A stretch of 64,000 bases of DNA from Dicyema japonicum (lineage: Eukaryota; Dicyemida; Rhombozoa; Dicyemidae). The stretch lies in assembly GCA_011109175.1 (NCBI GenBank), contig RDEW01000017.1:1-64000 (forward strand), given 5' to 3'. Of the stretch, positions 33,916 through 45,865 are shown piece by piece. Numbering within the stretch: the first letter of the stretch is position 1; each line of letters opens with the position of its first letter. The notes beneath the pieces are model-generated. The model saw nothing but the letters and a program-made list of their open reading frames with translations, did not search any database and had not been told where the DNA came from. Position numbers and translations under genes: made by a program.

Positions 33916-34595
33916 TGCCTTGTTTATATGGTGTGCCCTTAATCTGTCCTCATCAAAGAATATAAGAACCCATTTTTGAAAATGGTTGTCCAAGTGGACC
34001 AAGCTCAATCGGTTATGAAAAACACTCAGATTGAGTTCCTCCTTAGACAAGGAGGATCCACTTTCGGGAGGCGATGGAATTGCTTGCGGACCACTCTATA
34101 AGAGTCTGGAGATTATTGGGAGCTGAGATGATTTAATTGGCTTTGACTCCTTCTTTGTAAAGTCGTGAATTAAATTCTAACCAAAGCTTCGCTAACAAGT
34201 CAAGTCACTCCCAGATATTATTCACTTTCACGTGGAGTCCTGATGGTCAAACGCAAACAAAGAGATCTCGTACTTCTCTTCCTCCCAAAAATGGATAACA
34301 CCAAAACATCTGCGGGGGAATCCCACTTTGATGATGCTTAAACACAATGATTTTAAAATGTAGATCTCAAAAGTCTACATCCAGTATTTTGTTGTTCCTA
34401 CGGGGGCGTATGGCTCGGATAAACATAATGATTATTTTAGCGTTTATAGGCTGTGTAAGGTGGTGACCCCCGAGAACTCACAGTGTCGTATGTTGTCTAA
34501 TGTCCAAATGAAAGTTATAATGGTCTTATAAGTATCGACACTTAATGGCTCGTATTTACTGTCTCAACTCTTATGATGGTCTACTAAACTGAACT
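33916..34595. other. Unassigned sequence
   Basis: Nothing recognised. Confidence 0.4.
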
Positions 34596-34599
34596 CACG

Positions 34600-34960
34600 T
34601 TGCTTGTAAGTGGATGAACAATCTTACAGTTTGTGATTCATCATAATACAATCGGTCATTGCCAGTCGAATTTTTCTCCCCCTTTCTTCGTTCCTTATTT
34701 TCTTTCGGTCTATTAGAGTACGTCATAAGAACCATCTGTTTCGATGTCACCCAGTGATAAAATGAGAAAGGATCAGTTACTCTCCTCCAGTCCATTGGAG
34801 GGTTCCCACACTCCAAGGACTGGATCTGTTCTTCCGTTTTGTTGTTTCTGGTTTACTTGATGCAATATTGGGACTTCTGCGGCCATGGGAACACGATAGA
34901 TTTGATTAGTTGTTTACCCCAATTTCCCTGACACTATCCACTGTTCGTTTGTTGCTTCCT
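34600..34960 (+). repeat. Diverged SINE (S3-like)
   Basis: Contains gaaaggatcagttactctcc, cagtccattggagggttccc and gattagttgtttacccc in S3 order, with heavy divergence. The minus-strand open frame here is a by-product. Confidence 0.45.
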
Positions 34961-35069
34961 GGTGACTAGTTCTGTCCTTGACCTCATCATTCCGTAGAAT
35001 ATTCTCTTGATCACTGTGCTTAGATGAAAGCTTCACTGAAACGCTTCAAAACAATGGGGTTAGTTAGTT

Positions 35070-35290
35070 TGTTTTATAAACATTAGAGATACCGAAAAAC
35101 CTCTCAAAACTATTGAAGATCGACAAGCATCATATCCTAGGAACGTTGTACGACCAGCATATCGAGTCATGCATTTCTTACGCATGTGGCTTTTAGGGTC
35201 CATTGATCTCCGGGTTAAATGCGAGAAGATCGCAGCAATCTAGAAAAAGGCTAGTAGAGTGCTGAATCAATGGATTACTAAAGAGAAATA
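35070..35290 (+). pseudogene. Jockey-type LINE thumb fragment
   Basis: A frame reads QHIESCISYACGF then GPLISGLNARR and RKRL, corresponding to LLKPTIEYACASWAYG...NSLK at 20540-20640. Confidence 0.5.
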
Positions 35291-35815
35291 GTTTTTACCA
35301 GCTCCTTTGAAAACTTTAACTTTTCTTGCAGAGTGGTGAAACACAAGTGACGTGGAACAGATTTGGATATAAAAATTTCATTGGGGTCCCAGCTAAAATT
35401 AGATTTATTCCTACCACTTGTCATATATCTTTCGGCATCTGTGACGAATAGGACGAACTTTGCACGTTCAATTGAAAATTTCTTTATTATTTCATCAACT
35501 TCAACACAAATTGTTGAAGTAGTAGGCGGATAATATAGATTGGTACACGATACTAAATGAAGATTTTTGGAGTGGAGATTTTCCCAATCAGAGTAATTAA
35601 AAAGCGAGTTGCGTTGACTTGAGCTTCATCGCAAACCAGAAAAACATATTCCCCACTATTGAATAACTTAAAAAAACAACAGTAAATGAGTCTGAATATT
35701 TTTTCTTTACATTTTGATATTTGTTTTATATTTGACCTACATGTAGATTCGGATGGCAGATGATACGTTTCATCTTCAAAAAGGCGTATGAGAGAATGCC
35801 GACACCTAACCACTA
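35280..35815 (-). pseudogene. hAT-type transposase remnant
   Basis: On minus: YHLPSESTCRSNI, then YVFLVCDEAQVNATRFLITL and VTDAERYM, matching the hAT order LPS.ST.R, the DE.T....V....G strand (first catalytic Asp) and LLTD.A.YM (second Asp). Frames shift between blocks. No TIR located. Its 5' end runs into a tRNA-like SINE head at 35785-35830. Confidence 0.5.
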
Positions 35816-35832
35816 TGCCACCCGGCTAACTA
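35785..35832 (-). repeat. tRNA-like SINE head fragment
   Basis: In reverse reads gttagccgggtggcatagtg then gttaggtgtcggcattctc. This is a tRNA 5'-half-like A-box region as in the S1 head. There is no B box or 3' half, so it is not a tRNA gene. Confidence 0.55.
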
Positions 35833-37420
35833 CCAGGTTATTGGTAAATTTTATAATAGGTTCGAATTGTAAACGATTATGGATGTAATCCTTCACTAAA
35901 TTTAAAAAAATTAGAATTTCCATATGGGAGGTAGTAACCATCTCTGAATTGTTGGCTAACAATATGGTAATGTAAAGGATGAAGACGGAATCACTAAAAA
36001 ATACACATGTCCAGGCTGAAAAAATGTTTATTAAATTTTAAATTGAATAAAAATTTTAATATTTTAGAATTTGATTATTTTTAAATATTAAGACAGAAGT
36101 GGAAGTTTTAGATGAAAAGATCTAAAAAACCTTATCATTGTAAATGATTCTCTTTTTCAGTCTAAGTGGTCACATGACGTCATGGCAAGGATTGCTGAGA
36201 AAAAAGATCTTGAAGATTATAATTTAGTTGAATATTCATTTATTTTTAGTTTCAGTTCAAAAATTTTAAAAACCACAACGAATCATTAGAAGAAAGCTAT
36301 TTTTTAAATTCAAATATTTTGGCGGGAAATATCAAAACTTTGAATCGACGTGTGTTAAAAGAACTGATAACAGGAATATACAATTAAAAAAAAATTAAAT
36401 GTCTATTCTCAGGAATTTTTTATGCTATTAACAGGAGACGTCTAACTGGGATTAAGATAAGTTACTTCACTTCACAAGGAGATTTGCTTTCGCAAGAAAA
36501 TTTTATATCGTAAAAATTAAATATTAACTCAGGTTGTCTGTTAAAAATTATCTTAATTGTCTGTGAGGTTTTGGTGATATTCAGTTAATTAAATGACTTT
36601 AAAAATCCTTCAGTTCTGAGTTCTTTGTACAACTAATACATTGAACCAATTGGTTTTAACTGGAAATTTCAGGATAACTTTCAGCTCCTCAGCAAATAAT
36701 ATTTGGAGAAATTCTCATCTTTAAGTAATTCGTAATATGTGTTTTCCTTACAGACATTGCTTATATTTTTATAAAATGGATAAGTCATAGTTAATTTCGA
36801 AGAAGCTAACTAGCAATCTGATTTCCCTTATTGCAAACGCCCTATGACAGCGTATGGGGAAATATCAATAATCATTAGCGTTTATCACGCGTTTGTGGAT
36901 CACTAGTTTTATAAGTTCTAGAGACCCCAGAAGACAACTAGTGTGTTTCTACCGTGAAATAATCTTCCTTCTTGTCGGCGTGTCCACTCTGCTACAAAGT
37001 GTTGAAATCACGTGGTTGTCAATGATGGTAATACAGTGAAGCATGCATTATTAGAAACATATAAGGTTATATTTTCACATGTGCAACACCAAACGATTCT
37101 GTCTATTAGCTTCTTCTACATTTCTTAATGATATGGATTTTCCTCGATGAACTAGAATACTTAGTGTAACTGATGCTTGTTTACTTTTCTAAGATCATAT
37201 CGGATGTCTACTAAAAGAAATCTCATCAATTTTGTTCATATAATTGCTGTATGTCAGGAGTATCCAAAATTTTTGATCCGTCGCCTTTCAAAAATTTTGA
37301 GCAAAATTAAAAAAATGTTAGAATTTTGAGATCACATAAATCTTTGACCTTTACGTTATTTCTTTTCAACATTATTTCATATTATTTTTTATTAAGAATA
37401 AATATAATAAAGGTCACTGA
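35833..37420. other. Unassigned AT-rich sequence
   Basis: No recognised gene or element ends. Confidence 0.4.
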
Positions 37421-37429
37421 CCGTGTCAA

Positions 37430-37560
37430 ACAGAATCGGATTGTTCATTGCGATATGAAAAATGATAGAAGAAAAATGTTCTGGCTAATTGACCGTATTC
37501 TCTTGCAAATCGTCAGGAGAAATGCGTTCTCGATTATGAGAGCAGCCAGTAATTGCTAAC
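37430..37560 (+). pseudogene. CR1-type LINE tail
   Basis: The frame ending LIDRILLQIVRRNAFSIMRAA matches the family tail WLRQRIGIAVVRGNAYSVM at 49890-49960. Confidence 0.6.
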
Positions 37561-37779
37561 TATTAATTTTTGTCTTTAATTGGCTTAATAAATTAAAAAA
37601 AGATTAAAAAGGTCAAGTACTGCAAGTAACGTTTATTTTAAAGGGTTTTCCTATCACTAACGACACTTCGTCAATCACTAACGACAATAGTCAATCAATA
37701 ACGCCAGAAAATTAATTTTTACAACAATATTAGTTAAACACAAAAAATATTCATTGATCGATAATTTCACTATTAACTG

Positions 37780-38040
37780 CTCTTCTTTCATCTTCTGAAG
37801 TATCCTTCACTGTTTTCAGGGGTTATCAATTCGAAAGAGATGTCTTAGCTGTAAATCATCAATAGCAGCCTCTCTCTTAACAGAATTCTGCCATTTTGAG
37901 AACAAATTCTAAAGTGGATTAAGGAATGGTGAGTATGGAGGAAGATATAGGTTCTGGTTACTTAACCAATTTGCTTATTCAGTGACTCTTAGATAATGTC
38001 ATAAATCCCCTTGGTTAAAGCAACCGTTACTTTGAATAGC
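37780..38040 (-). pseudogene. IS630/Tc1-like DDE transposase fragment
   Basis: On minus: NLYLPPYSPFLNPL, stop, then NLFSKWQNSVKREAA. This is the LPPYSP.LNPIE..FSKWK block around the third catalytic acidic residue of IS630-like transposases. The catalytic Glu is replaced by a stop. Upstream is degraded. Confidence 0.65.
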
Positions 38041-39149
38041 TTGGAGCTACAGGTACTCCTATCAAAGTAAGTAAATCTCTAAGGTTATTGGGCGCTTCAA
38101 AGGTTATTATGAAGAATATTATTTGTTTGATTTGAATGACAAGGAACCATAACGGCTCAACACTCAAGTCTGACAAAGAGGAACACGGCGTAATTATAAT
38201 CCAATTTTCCAGGATCTATCAATACATTCCCCCAAGATTTCCTTACTAGCGACCTAATCTTACTAAGCTAACAATCAAAGACTTAATTTTAAAAGCTAAA
38301 AAAGAGCTGATTGTATAATTTTGAGTTGTTTGTCGACTGGAACCTTATGGATTTAACCCAAGTTCATTCATTTCCATCGACTTGACTGTTGATTAGTTAA
38401 GAGATGTTTTAGTATCTACTAAGAGTCGGTTTGTGTCTCGGCAATCTCAAGTCCATAAACCTTGCCTTTAACTCAGAAACCGAAAAAAGTTATGCCAAGG
38501 GTGCCGTTCTTGCTGTTGTTTTACTTAGCTTAACATCCGTCTAATTAACAGATAAATTACTATTCTAATTTTAAATTTAAATTTATTGAACCAGAAAACA
38601 CCGTCATAGCTAAAATTAAAAAATTCAGGTAATCAATATTTTCTAATTTTCTCGTGATGAAAAACGAGTTTACTTAATCGCTTTAACTTTTAGATAGGTT
38701 TAATCACTGTTTATGTTTCTATTTTATCCAGCAACAAATTAGTAATTTATTTTAAAAAGACACTGTCATTCGGATATGGAGTAGGTAATGTATCCCTTAC
38801 TTAAGCCTTAGGCGGACTTCATACTTTATTTTAAGAATTTATGTGTTGGATGAATTTATGGACGGATTAGGGTTAAGGCGAATTCTAGAATGGGTTAGGG
38901 TCAATTTATGGAATGGGTTAAGGTCAGGGTACCGCATCTGACATATAGCAGGAGCTAGCTGGTTGCTAGTGAAGTGAACAGGAGAATTTTTGGGGACAGA
39001 CGCTGGGTCTGTTTGAGGTCAACTCAGACTCGAGGTCAACAGGCATGATAGTGGCTGTTCCTAGAGACCATGTCGTACAACACTGAATTAATCCTTTTTA
39101 TCAAATGATGTCTGTTATAAACAAATTAAGAAGTGCTCGTAAAAACCCC
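38041..39149. other. Unassigned sequence
   Basis: Includes three imperfect gggttaggg-like motifs at 38868-38930. No gene recognised. Confidence 0.4.
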
Positions 39150-40260
39150 CACCTTATAAGTTTTGACCTAAAAAATTGACTTTAAGAATTCAAAATTTTG
39201 ACCTTTTTTGACTTTATGATAATTTTATCTACAAAAAAATTTTTATTAATATAAAAAAACAAATCAATTTTTTATTAAAATACAGAATAATGTAATTCAA
39301 AACGTTTTCTGGTTTAAAATTTCGGTCTTTAGATAGTAAAAAACTTCTCTCAGCAAATAGTGATGTGGAAGGACACTTTTCCAGATAGTTGTATACATAT
39401 GGAGAAATATGTTGTTTTTCCACTTTTGTGATAGAAAACAATTGATTGACAAATAATCTTGATTCCAATACTTCCTGATTCCACATAAATCGTCCCCAAA
39501 ATGCAATTTCTGGATGTGTTTAACAGCGTATTCGCAATCTATAGCAAAATCCCTTAGAACATTGTCAATTATCTGACGGATAATCGAAGAGTTAGTGGCA
39601 AAGGACAATGACGACAAGAAAATATTTTCTTGGGATTAGAAATTCTTCCAATAAGTGTATTGACATATTTCTGTCCCGAATATCAGTTTCGTCAATCAAA
39701 ACAAAATTTTTCAGATCTATAATAAATGAAAATAAAACCTGTTCAACTTTTGCATGGGAATTTCGGATTCGACAAAAAGCCTTAGTGACTTTATCGACCC
39801 ATGTGTCGGACGAGAAAATCAATGGGTTTATAGTATTGACACCTGTAAAATAGTAATAAAAATAATAAACCTGCTAATTTTATATGCTTCTTAGACGATC
39901 GATGTGATTCAATAAAAAATTGATTGCTTGAACACAGCCTCACAGTGAATAATGACAATTGATCCCACGATAGTATTTTATTTAAAAATTCAAAAAAAAT
40001 TAAAATATAAGAAATAAAAATCAATAAAAATTTTGACTTTATTGATCTAAAAAATTAAATTTTTTTGATTGGATTAAAACTACATAACTTGATTTTTATA
40101 ATATTTTTGATTAAAAACTACATTTTTATAAGTTTTAAACAATTTTAAAGAACATACCAATTTTCGACTTTATCGACAAAAATCGCTCTTGTTTTTTGTC
40201 TTTAACTGTGGTCTTTGGAAATAAATTTCAATCTACAAAAATCGCCCTACTCATAGCACA
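39150..40260 (-). mobile_element. Decayed hAT-type transposon
   Basis: On minus, the C-terminal block reads YLEKCPSTSLFAERSFLLSK then NFKPENVLNYIILYFN, the hAT dimerisation motif (P.TS..ERxFS...RN.L.PENV). Upstream frames (SDTWVDKVTKAFCRIRNSHA...) fit the preceding helical region. Both ends (gactttatcgacaaaaatcg at 40172; ataagttttgacctaaaaaa at 39156) recur together, inverted, in the short 44375-44575 element. Confidence 0.6.
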
Positions 40261-40586
40261 CAATAAATGGACAAAGCGATTGAAGCATCGGATAAAAGTT
40301 TCATAGTTCGACTATCAACAGCTAGCAGCGAAAGAACTCACAACGATAATCTATACAAGACCATATGATTTTATAGTAAAACGCTCAAGATTGAGAGATT
40401 CCATCCTATGATTTGTATGTAATTCGCTCAATCAACCATGCCTCCTCTTGACAGTCCCTTTTTTTGCAATCAAAGATCCGATAGCAGAAGGTTAGCGATT
40501 TGTGACTTAATATATATAATTCAATGGTTACAATAATGGTTTACAAGTATTATAAATTGAAGAGAAATTTAATTAGTAAAATAGTC

Positions 40587-42039
<1,453 letters not shown>

Positions 42040-42149
42040 CCCACAACAATTTATTTTTTTAATTTAATTTATAACAAAATTTACTAATATAATTTATTTA
42101 TTATCAAATTATTTTGAAAAAATCAGCTCGTTACATAGAAGACTATACG

Positions 42150-42325
42150 CCATTTATGGCATCTAATGGACCCTCTCTCGACAACCCACGGCTCTTTCGC
42201 ACGCTTGTGGGACAATGGGAGACCACAGACGTTGGATCGCTCGTTGGGAACTGGGATTACCTAACTGTCTGATGTTTTCTGTCTTTCTTTTTCTGTGATC
42301 ACGGGGTTCTAAATAAATAACCCAC
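42150..42325 (+). repeat. LINE/SINE 3' end
   Basis: Ends gtgatcacggggttctaaat; preceded by gggattacctaactgtctga. Same tail as 1-95. Confidence 0.5.
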
Positions 42326-42740
42326 GAAAGAATGGATGTCGATACCTTTGATTTTCAAGAAAACCCACAATTAAACTAAAAAATTGAACTGGTGCATATG
42401 GTTTAGCTAATTACACACAATATTTTCATTTCCCCTGGCAATTTGCAAAAAAATGCGCTCAATGAGCCTCAGCCCGATTATTCGACAAAATATTATTTCT
42501 GCAGCGGGATAATATTGAGATTCAAACTTATTCAGTCAACGAAAAATTTGTTACAAACTCCTATTTAACTCGAACCTATTTATTAATGTTTTTAATTCAT
42601 ATTTTATCTCCCACACTAAAATTATACTTATTATTATGAACATTCATTTTCCTGTTCATAGCTTTGCAATAACTCGAATCTTCTTCAGTCTGTTTGATTT
42701 CGAAGTTGAATTTTGTCGCATTCGGTAAAAATTGTCTGAT

Positions 42741-43021
42741 TTGGAATTATATAAAGAAATTAAATAAATTTAAAGAAAAGAGAGTTGATGGTCATATAGC
42801 GGCTGCCCTGACTGCGTGGCTATTCCCTCTCAGATTCGCTCGAATAGCCAGCAGCGCTCACGAGGGTCTCCTTTTCGTGNCTTGGAATTATATAAAAGAA
42901 ATTAAATAAATGTAAAGAAAAGAGAGTTGATGGTCATATAGCGGCTGCCCTGACTGCGTGGCTATTCCCTCTCAGATTCGCTCGAATAGCCAGCAGCGCT
43001 CACGAGGGTCTCCTTTTCGTG
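42741..43021. repeat. Duplicated contig end around single N at 42880
   Basis: 42741-42879 (139 bp) is repeated almost exactly at 42882-43021. The first copy stops at the N. Likely an unmerged assembly overlap. Confidence 0.85.
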
Positions 43022-44260
43022 TAGAGATCCGATTCCCTAGACGACTCAAGAATTCCAGCGTCGCAGGCGCAAGGGAACCAGACGTCTCAACGACGAGTAG
43101 GACAAACAAAAAATCTTTGGGTAGGACGCTTACTTTTCCCGCTTCAACTTCTTGGCCTTCTCAGCGGCAGAACAGGCTCTAGAGGCACTCTGGAGTAGGT
43201 TGCAAGAGGAAAATGTGTCGGTGCAGGTGACGTCCCAGACAAGAGGTATACTGGCTTTAAAAAGGGAAAGATTGTCATCCCATCTGTCATTTCCCGTCCC
43301 ACCTGCAAAGACGATGGTTCGAGCATAGAGGGGTGTCCGGCGGCGTCCAAAGCTCTCTTAACGACTTCATTCAAGGCCATGTGTCTGGGAATTCTTCATG
43401 CCTCTTCCTGCCGGAGAGAGGGTGTAAGCCAAAACAGTTGATCTGGTCTCCGATCTGGTCTCCGCATCGGCACGGATTTGGAACTCAGACTTTTAATCCC
43501 AGTCGTAATGAGATCCCAATACGGACGCATTCATCATCCAGGAAGGTATCCAAAACTCTATTGGGAACGGCGATGAGTCAGACACCGTTCTCGGAAGACG
43601 CCCTCAACAACAAACAGGCATGTTGGCTAGATGACACTAGCAAATCTTTGAAAGAATTCCAGCAAATAGCATCGCCCAGGTTCCGCTGAAAGAACGAGGA
43701 AGGCAGGGAAAGCTGATAAGCACGGCTCCATGCCTCACGAGCATGGCCGACGTCTTTGTCAATAGAGAATTCAAGGAGGGAGTGTATAATCCTCCTGACA
43801 AAAGTGTTGGCCATCATCGACGATAGATATGCAGATAGTCCGGAGAGGATCTTCGGTCGTTTTGGAATAGACCTTCGTAGCGACAGGTCGTACGGCCTTG
43901 GGAATCCTCACAGAAATAGTCCGTGAAGAATATAATTCAGATATGAGGCGTAGGAACGTTTCAGGGTCCATGTTTGATGGGTAATTAACAGGAGAGTTAA
44001 CATTAGCGTGGGCACGGGGAACCTCCCTGCATAGGGCGAGGCTTGACTGGGAGTGCCATATTCCAAGCACGCTCGCTGCGGCTTTGGATATCTTGATACA
44101 CCCGAAGTGGAAGAAATCTTCACAAGCAGAGCAGGAGATCCCACACTTCCGAGTTCTGACAAGCCGACAGGACGAACACATCTCAGTTGACTGGGCAGGT
44201 ACTTTTTCCTCGAAGTGGAACATTTTTTTCAGTTGCTTTTCTCACAACAGACATAATCAC
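42780..44260 (-). pseudogene. CR1-type LINE remnant with N-terminal PHD-like zinc finger
   Basis: On minus from about 44220: MFHFEEKVPAQSTEMCSSCR...CGISCSACEDFFHFGCIKIS, a PHD-like C4HC pattern. Then comes HAREAWSRAYQLSLPS and, after a frame change, IGISLRLGLKV, CRCGDQ, MALNEVVKRALDAAGHPSML (frame 43380-43144) and the RG...ISTRKGDPRERCWLFERI-like tail near 42960. The RT core that should lie between is missing. The fragment order is that of the family's N- and C-termini. Confidence 0.65.
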
Positions 44261-44374
44261 AACAAACACGTAATTTTTTAAATCTAAATATAGTTTTTAA
44301 ATCGAACACCGTCAATTTTCAATAGATTCTGGAGGCGGACAATTGATAGAATCCTTAATTTTCCCAGGAATCAC

Positions 44375-44575
44375 ACTCATCACTAGGGCGATTTTTGTCA
44401 ATAAAGTCAAAAATTCATATGTTCTTAAAAATTGTTTAAAACTTATTTTTTTAAAAAAAAGTAGTTTTTAATCAAAAATATTGTATAAATCAAAAGTGAT
44501 AAAGTAAAAAAATCAAAATTTTGTGTAATGTTAAAAAAGTCGAAATTTAATTTTTTAGGTCAATCTTATAAACCA
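44375..44575 (+). repeat. Short hAT-derived element, inverted to 39150-40260
   Basis: It contains both ends of the 39150-40260 element in reverse (gcgatttttgtcaataaagt; attttttaggtcaatcttat) with the interior deleted, as in a MITE. Confidence 0.6.
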
Positions 44576-44639
44576 CTTTATTTAACCAACAATAAAAAAA
44601 TAATATTTAATAACCAACATCCTTCTCGCCTGCCTGTTC

Positions 44640-45069
44640 GCCAACCTCCTCAGGAAGGTTCAATTCTGGTTGCTGAAACAACTCCGAGAGCGCCTTGTCC
44701 AATTGAACCCTCTGCACAGATGGCATCTACGGGCTCTGCCTCGTATACTCCAGTGTCAGGCTCTCTAGGGTCCGCTTTAATACAGTGGACTGTAGATAGG
44801 CCTGGAGCTTCCTATCTACCCCCAACTGCTTCGGATAACCATTGTGGTACTTTGTTGTAATTCCTTTCCACGTCATTACTATTGGAATAACGAGGACCTT
44901 GCAACCAAGCATCTGCCCCATCTTGGTGCAAGCAAGTCATACTTCTTTTTTTTCTCAAACCTCCATAATTTGCAAACGGTCTTGAGATGTAATGCCAACC
45001 TCCATGATAAGGACTCGGCCAGACTCCTTATCCTGTACCATAATGTCCGGTTTATTATGCTTGACTAGC
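44640..45069 (-). pseudogene. R2/NeSL-like LINE restriction-like endonuclease fragment
   Basis: On minus: KPDIMVQDKESGRVLIMEVG then QDRLQIMEV, followed after a frame break by KKYDLLAPRWG and IPIVMTWKGITTKYH. The PD...(D/E)xx(K)-like order with K..KY is that of the RLE domain at the C-terminus of R2-type elements. Frameshifted; no RT attached. Confidence 0.55.
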
Positions 45070-45154
45070 ACCGAGGTACGGATAACACTGTCTACCTAAT
45101 TTGGACCTACAATTTTCTGGTGTGGCGAATACCATACTTATTGCATAATAGAAA

Positions 45155-45720
45155 ATGAGGACTACTTACTACCTCGTTGTGCCTCCACAAATAGTCGTGG
45201 CAGAGCATGGATCCGCATCGAGTGGCTTTATAAGAATCAGCCGTTTACGAAGCCATCACGCACAGCCTTATACACTAGGAATCCCAAGAGTTTGTTCGCT
45301 CCGCTACCTGGGTGTAACAGTTGATCATGAAGGCTCTTTTCTGGAGGACGTCAAGCTGAGAGGAAAAGCGCTGCTGGCGATCCTCTGAACACGTAAGCTG
45401 GGCGTCAGTACGGAGACCTTCCTCTTCATTTTAATGAGAATAATTCTACCCAAGTTATTATATGGATGTAAGGCGTGGTACCTATCCACGAAAAGGGAAA
45501 AGCTACTATCGTTTTTTGAGAAGTCTAGAAGATCAGCCATAAAGTTAGCCTTGGGCAGAAGACTACAAGACGTCCTGAGCATCAGGGAGGACGGGATTCT
45601 TGCCCCAGTGAAACAGATAGTGGAAAACAGGATTCGCAGATTCCGCGAAAGAACGCATAGAAATTAAGGAGATGAGGGACGTTAGAAGTGTTCAGGCTGT
45701 AAAGGCTGACTAATTAAAAC
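45155..45720 (+). pseudogene. Non-LTR retrotransposon C-terminal fragment
   Basis: A frame reads LRYLGVTVDHEGSFLEDVKL, stop, then ILPKLLYGCKAWYLSTKREK and FFEKSRRSAIKLALGR. This is the RT thumb region (YLG..., LLYG.E.W). It directly abuts the Tigger left TIR. Confidence 0.6.
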
Positions 45721-45865
45721 CCTATAGCTAACTCCTAATCTATTTATTTACAGTAAAGTCTCTCTAATCCGCCAGATTTTTTAATGAATCCGAATCCGCC
45801 ATGTCTCTTAATTTTAAATAATTTTTTAAATAATTTAATAGGTAAATAATTTACTTATTAACACT

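Noticed and set aside
35785-35832. Possible tRNA gene on minus
   Set aside because: Only a 5'-half-like region; no B box or 3' half.
38865-38935. Telomere-like gggttaggg motifs
   Set aside because: Three irregular, degenerate occurrences within AT-rich sequence; not a tandem array.
43333-43689. 118-codon plus-strand frame
   Set aside because: Antisense shadow of the CR1-type LINE C-terminal region read on minus.
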